From Halovenus sp. (GTDB lineage: Archaea > Halobacteriota > Halobacteria > Halobacteriales > Haloarculaceae): a stretch of DNA of 8,573 bases. The first letter of the stretch is position 1; every line of letters begins with the position of its first letter. The notes under the pieces were generated by a model. The model was not told where the DNA came from and searched no databases. It saw only the letters and a list, made by a program, of their open reading frames with translations. Where the stretch lies: assembly GCA_028275145.1 (NCBI GenBank), contig JAQCNG010000362.1, forward strand, positions 1-8,573. Reading direction: 5' to 3'. The position numbers and the translations under genes are program-made. This document shows positions 6,307 through 8,573 of this stretch, piece after piece.

Positions 6307-6744
6307 ATGTACGACCGGGTTCTGCTGCCGACCGACGGGTCCGACGCGATGGTGACTGTCGTGGACCACGCCGTCAGACTCGCGGCCCACCACGGGGCGA
6401 CGTTGCACGCCCTGTACGTGGCAAACACAGCATCGCTGAGTCACCTGCCGGCGGAGGCCGGTTGGGAGAACGTCACCGAGGCGCTCCACAGCGAGGGAGA
6501 GAGCGCACTCGCCGCCGTCGAGAGTCGCGCGGACGACCACGACGTCCCGGTGGAATCGGAGACTCTCGAGGGTTCCCCCGCGCGGGAGATTCTGGAGTAC
6601 GCGGAGGCGGCGAACTGCGACGTCGTGGTGATGGGGACACACGGTCGCACAGGTGTCGACCGACTGTTGCTCGGAAGCGTCGCAGAGCGGGTCGTCCGTT
6701 CCTCGCCCGTGCCGGTGGTCACCATCCGGGTGACCGAGGAGTAA
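6307..6744 (+). CDS. UspA-family universal stress protein
   Basis: This 145-aa protein is a single Usp domain of typical length. Such cytoplasmic dimers often bind ATP and are induced by stress, but their exact tasks in haloarchaea are mostly unknown. The first strand is [13 protein letters not shown] (1-13), with D10 at the usual nucleotide-contact position. The C-terminal ATP loop has the form G-x2-G-x9-G-S: GTHG at 110-113 and GS at 123-124, followed by VPVVTIRV. The motif is intact, so this is probably an ATP-binding member. The ATG at 6307 gives the standard family N-terminus and lies about 26 bases after a TATA-like element. The preceding intergenic region holds tandem repeats, a hairpin and a palindrome that could control it. 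The next gene has its own promoter, so this one appears to be a single transcription unit. Confidence 0.93.
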   Translation: MYDRVLLPTDGSDAMVTVVDHAVRLAAHHGATLHALYVANTASLSHLPAEAGWENVTEALHSEGESALAAVESRADDHDVPVESETLEGSPAREILEYAEAANCDVVVMGTHGRTGVDRLLLGSVAERVVRSSPVPVVTIRVTEE

Positions 6745-6760
6745 GCCTTGCGAGCGCGGA

Positions 6761-6822
6761 CCGGGAAACCGCCCGAGCGGACTGTGACGGGCCGGACACC
6801 GGAGCGGTCGGCCGGGAAACCG
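6761..6822. repeat. Direct repeat CCGGGAAACCG, two copies, upstream of L44e
   Basis: The 11-base word CCGGGAAACCG occurs at 6761-6771 and 6812-6822, 51 bp apart, in the non-coding region between UspA and L44e. Each copy can fold as CGG-GAAA-CCG. The second copy ends just before the TATA-like element at 6828, where a transcription-factor site could lie. Confidence 0.6.
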
Positions 6823-6827
6823 TGCGC

Positions 6828-6847
6828 GTTTTACCTGTCGATATCGA
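6828..6847 (+). promoter_or_regulatory. Promoter region of the L44e operon
   Basis: Two TATA candidates lie close together. GTTTTACC (6828-6835) is nearer to the haloarchaeal TATA consensus and would give a start site near 6858 with a roughly 12-base leader. The palindrome TCGATATCGA (6838-6847) is centred 27.5 bases before the ATG and would give a leaderless message. A purine-rich AAGG (6857-6860) nine bases before the ATG could serve as a ribosome binding site. TCGATAT recurs at 6861-6867. Confidence 0.4.
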
Positions 6848-6869
6848 AGTGCCCGCAAGGTCGATATTC

Positions 6870-7151
6870 ATGGAGATGCCACGCCGGATGAACACGTACT
6901 GTCCGCACTGCAACGAACATCACGAGCACGAGGTAGAGAAGGTCCGAACGGGCCGCTCCTCGGGGATGAAGAAGGTAAACGACCGCCAGCGCGAGCGCCA
7001 GTCGGGTATCGGGAACGACGGCAAGTTCTCGGAGGTGCCGGGTGGCGACAAGCCGACCAAAAAGACACAGTTGACCTACCGCTGTGGCGAGTGTGGCCGC
7101 GCCCACCAGCGCGAGGGCTGGCGCGCAGGCCGGCTCAAGTTCCAGGAGTAA
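6870..7151 (+). CDS. rpl44e: Large-subunit ribosomal protein L44e
   Basis: This 93-aa protein is archaeal/eukaryotic L44e (eL42), a zinc-ribbon protein that sits near the E site of the 50S subunit. It closely matches what I recall of the Haloarcula marismortui protein (92 aa), including the N-terminal pattern MxMPRRxNTYCPHC, [21 protein letters not shown] and the C-terminus [13 protein letters not shown]. The zinc ligands are C11-C14 and C72-C75. Its GGDKP segment (58-62) lies in the basic central part, as in relatives. The start at 6870 is favoured over the ATG two codons later because the Haloarcula protein begins two residues before the MPRR-type motif. It is the first gene of the translation operon, with two bases separating its stop from the next start codon. 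Confidence 0.97.
   Translation: MEMPRRMNTYCPHCNEHHEHEVEKVRTGRSSGMKKVNDRQRERQSGIGNDGKFSEVPGGDKPTKKTQLTYRCGECGRAHQREGWRAGRLKFQE
7144..7148 (+). promoter_or_regulatory. Shine-Dalgarno site of S27e
   Basis: AGGAG lies in the last codons of L44e, five bases before the S27e ATG at 7154. It is the clearest ribosome binding site in the window and fits an internal operon gene, in contrast to the leaderless first genes. Confidence 0.65.
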
Positions 7152-7153
7152 CA

Positions 7154-7327
7154 ATGCCAGGAAGCTTCCATCTGCTCGGCTGTCCGGACTGTGAGAACGA
7201 ACAGGTCGTCTTCGAGAAGGTCGCCTCGTCGGTCGCGTGTGCGGTCTGCGGGCACACGCTCGCCCGCCCGACCGGCGGAAAAGCCGCGTTCGAGGGCGAA
7301 CACATCGAGAGCGTCGAACCACGATGA
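7154..7327 (+). CDS. rps27e: Small-subunit ribosomal protein S27e
   Basis: This 57-aa zinc-ribbon protein is archaeal S27e (eS27) of the 30S subunit. The core has C10-C13 (CPDC) and C29-C32 (CAVC) as zinc ligands, and the family's LARPTGGKA motif follows at about 36-44. The length is typical for archaea, where the protein is shorter than in eukaryotes. The ATG at 7154 is preceded by a good Shine-Dalgarno sequence. An in-frame open extension upstream overlaps L44e and has no family similarity. Its stop overlaps the start of the aIF2-alpha gene (ATGA), which suggests coupled translation. L44e-S27e-aIF2-alpha is a conserved archaeal gene order. Confidence 0.96.
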   Translation: MPGSFHLLGCPDCENEQVVFEKVASSVACAVCGHTLARPTGGKAAFEGEHIESVEPR

Positions 7328-8121
7328 AATACAGCGGCTGGCCCGAGGCGGGCGAACTCGTCGTCGGCCGGGTCGACGAGATCGAGGATTTCGGTGTGTT
7401 CGTCGACCTGCTGGAGTACGAGGACAAGCGTGGGCTCTGTCACGTCAGCGAGGTCGCCGCCGGGTGGATAAAGAACGTCCGTGACCACGTCAACCCCGAC
7501 CAGCGCGTGGTCGCGAAGGTGCTCGACGTCGACAAGGGAGCCCAGCAGATCGACCTCTCGCTGAAAGACGTCAACGACCACCAGCGAAAGGACAAGATAC
7601 AGGACTGGAAAAACGAACAAAAGGCCGACAACTGGATGGAGATCGCGTTCGGTGACGCCCCCGACGAGGTGTTCGAGACGGTGGCGAACACGCTGCTCGC
7701 GGAGTTCGGCTCGCTGTACGACGGGTTCGAGTCGGCGGCGATAAACGGCTACGAGGCGTTCGCGGAGGTGGACCTGACCGACGACCAGCAGGCCGCCGTC
7801 GTCGAGACTGCCCGCGACAACGTCTCGGTGCCGTACGTGACAGTCACCGGCTACGTGGACCTGGAGTGCCCCGGCGCGGACGGGGTCGACGTGGTCCGCG
7901 AGGCGCTCCAGGCCGCCGAGGGCAACGGCGGCGTGCCCGAGGAGGTCGACCTCGAGGTCACCTACGTCGGCGCGCCGGAGTACCGCATCGAGGTGCAGGC
8001 ACCCAACTACAAAACCGCCGAGGCACAGCTAGAGGCGAGCGCCGACCGCGCCGGCGACGTGGTTACCGACCACGACGGCACCGCCGAGTACCACCGCGAG
8101 CGCTCCGAGAGCGAGGGCTGA
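7324..8121 (+). CDS. eif2a: Translation initiation factor aIF2, alpha subunit
   Basis: This 265-aa protein is the alpha subunit of the heterotrimeric aIF2, which brings initiator Met-tRNA to the small subunit. An N-terminal S1/OB domain spans about residues 9-82 ([59 protein letters not shown]). A helical domain follows to about 170, and the C-terminal alpha/beta domain that binds the gamma subunit completes it ([39 protein letters not shown]). Length is normal. The residue matching Ser48 of Pyrococcus aIF2-alpha, reported as a phosphorylation site, is A46 here, and the position matching eukaryotic Ser51 is A45. The tail is acidic. The ATG at 7324 overlaps the S27e stop. Confidence 0.96.
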   Translation: MKYSGWPEAGELVVGRVDEIEDFGVFVDLLEYEDKRGLCHVSEVAAGWIKNVRDHVNPDQRVVAKVLDVDKGAQQIDLSLKDVNDHQRKDKIQDWKNEQKADNWMEIAFGDAPDEVFETVANTLLAEFGSLYDGFESAAINGYEAFAEVDLTDDQQAAVVETARDNVSVPYVTVTGYVDLECPGADGVDVVREALQAAEGNGGVPEEVDLEVTYVGAPEYRIEVQAPNYKTAEAQLEASADRAGDVVTDHDGTAEYHRERSESEG

Positions 8122-8156
8122 ACCCGACAGACGGCCGGTCTCCGTCCCACAGCGAG

Positions 8157-8333
8157 ATGAAATCCGACATTCTGGTCTGTACAGCGTCCGAACACGACCG
8201 GCCAGTGTACACACTGTCCGGGGAGTGTCCGGTCTGTGGTGGGGAGGCGAGAAACAGCGCGCCGGCGCCGTTCTCGCCGACCGACCCACACGGCGAGTAT
8301 CGACGCGCACTTAAGCGGCGCAACCGCCAATAG
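8157..8333 (+). CDS. nop10: H/ACA RNP protein Nop10
   Basis: This 58-aa protein is a core part of archaeal H/ACA ribonucleoproteins, where it binds Cbf5 and helps guide rRNA pseudouridylation. The conserved second half is intact: CPVCGG (24-29), APAPFSPTDPHGEYRRALKRR (35-55). The first zinc knuckle differs from the usual CPKC: only C8 remains, H13 follows, and an insertion of about six residues precedes YTL. Two cysteines of the second knuckle (C24, C27) are present. The zinc site may therefore be Cys3His or partly lost, as far as can be seen. The gene follows aIF2-alpha by 35 bases, a gene order seen in many archaea. No strong ribosome binding site is visible before the ATG. The 3' end may carry the promoter of the next gene. 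Confidence 0.93.
   Translation: MKSDILVCTASEHDRPVYTLSGECPVCGGEARNSAPAPFSPTDPHGEYRRALKRRNRQ
8309..8316 (+). promoter_or_regulatory. TATA-like element inside nop10, for the PAC2 gene
   Basis: ACTTAAGC lies within the last codons of nop10, with TTAAGC centred about 25.5 bases before the ATG at 8339. That ATG has no Shine-Dalgarno sequence, so a leaderless internal transcript is plausible in addition to read-through from the operon. Confidence 0.4.
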
Positions 8334-8338
8334 ATGAC

Positions 8339-8573
8339 ATGGACGAGTTCGAGATAGAGCGGGTCGCAGAGCCGGAGCTAACGGAGCCGGCGTTCATCGA
8401 GGGGCTGCCAGGTGTCGGCCACGTCGGCAAACTCGCCGTCGAACACCTGCTGGAGGAACTCGATGGAGAGCTGATCCGGCGGGTCTACTCGACACACCTG
8501 CCACCCCAGGTCGGTGTCGAGGACGGCGTCGCAACGCTCGCGTGTGCGGAGGTCCACGCGCTCGATGCCGACG
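8339..8573 (+). CDS. PAC2-family protein (proteasome assembly chaperone-like), 3'-truncated
   Basis: The first 78 residues of a PAC2-family protein are visible before the window ends. The family includes the archaeal proteasome assembly chaperones and eukaryotic PAC2. The N-terminus carries the family block FIEGLPGVGHVGKLAVEHL (19-37), followed by a helix and STHLPPQVGVEDG. The chain is acidic as expected for a halophile. It starts five bases after the nop10 stop, and the nearer ATG at 8334 is out of frame. The position at the end of an aIF2-alpha/Nop10 cluster is a known archaeal arrangement. Whether this paralogue truly assists 20S proteasome assembly cannot be judged from this fragment. 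Confidence 0.88.
   Translation, partial: MDEFEIERVAEPELTEPAFIEGLPGVGHVGKLAVEHLLEELDGELIRRVYSTHLPPQVGVEDGVATLACAEVHALDAD

Noticed and set aside
8128..8142. Small hairpin (AGAC-GGCCG-GTCT) between aIF2-alpha and nop10
   Set aside because: A four-base-pair stem is expected by chance in GC-rich DNA and no T tract follows.

Overview
The window is ordinary chromosomal DNA from a halophilic archaeon (class Halobacteria). Three things point there: high GC, very acidic proteins (Asp/Glu-rich, Lys-poor), and an archaeal translation cluster (L44e, S27e, aIF2-alpha, Nop10, PAC2 protein) whose L44e closely resembles that of Haloarcula. No insertion sequence, CRISPR array, tRNA or rRNA is visible. Codon use and composition look even throughout, so I see no sign of recent transfer.

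Layout. (1) 1-3780, plus strand: a tightly packed biotin operon, bioB (5' end cut off), bioU-like, bioF, bioD. The last three genes are joined by 4-base start/stop overlaps. The second gene is not the aminotransferase BioA. It is a Rossmann-fold protein that matches, as I recall them, cyanobacterial BioU proteins, the single-turnover 'suicide' enzymes that donate their own lysine nitrogen. The proposed route is BioF making KAPA, BioU turning it into the carbamate of DAPA, BioD closing the ring to dethiobiotin, and BioB inserting sulfur. (2) 3781-3951: a short convergent gap with nothing recognisable. (3) 3952-4932, minus strand: an unrecognised four-knuckle cysteine protein and a pterin-4a-carbinolamine dehydratase. 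(4) 5067-6077, plus strand: a thioredoxin-reductase-like flavoprotein that keeps FAD and CxxC motifs but lacks the usual NADPH motifs. (5) 6078-6306: an intergenic stretch with five perfect 11-bp tandem repeats, a hairpin and the promoter of a UspA-type protein (6307-6744). (6) 6745-6869: a promoter region with direct and inverted repeats. (7) 6870 to the end: the translation/RNP operon, with the PAC2-family gene cut by the window edge.

Several genes appear to be transcribed leaderless, with a TATA-like element (often containing TTAAG) about 25-31 bases before the start codon. This spacing decided several start choices. I see no wholly new system. The items most worth a second look are the BioU-type biotin operon, a BioB that has Asp where a [2Fe-2S]-ligand cysteine is expected, the NADPH-motif-less reductase, and the intergenic repeat array.
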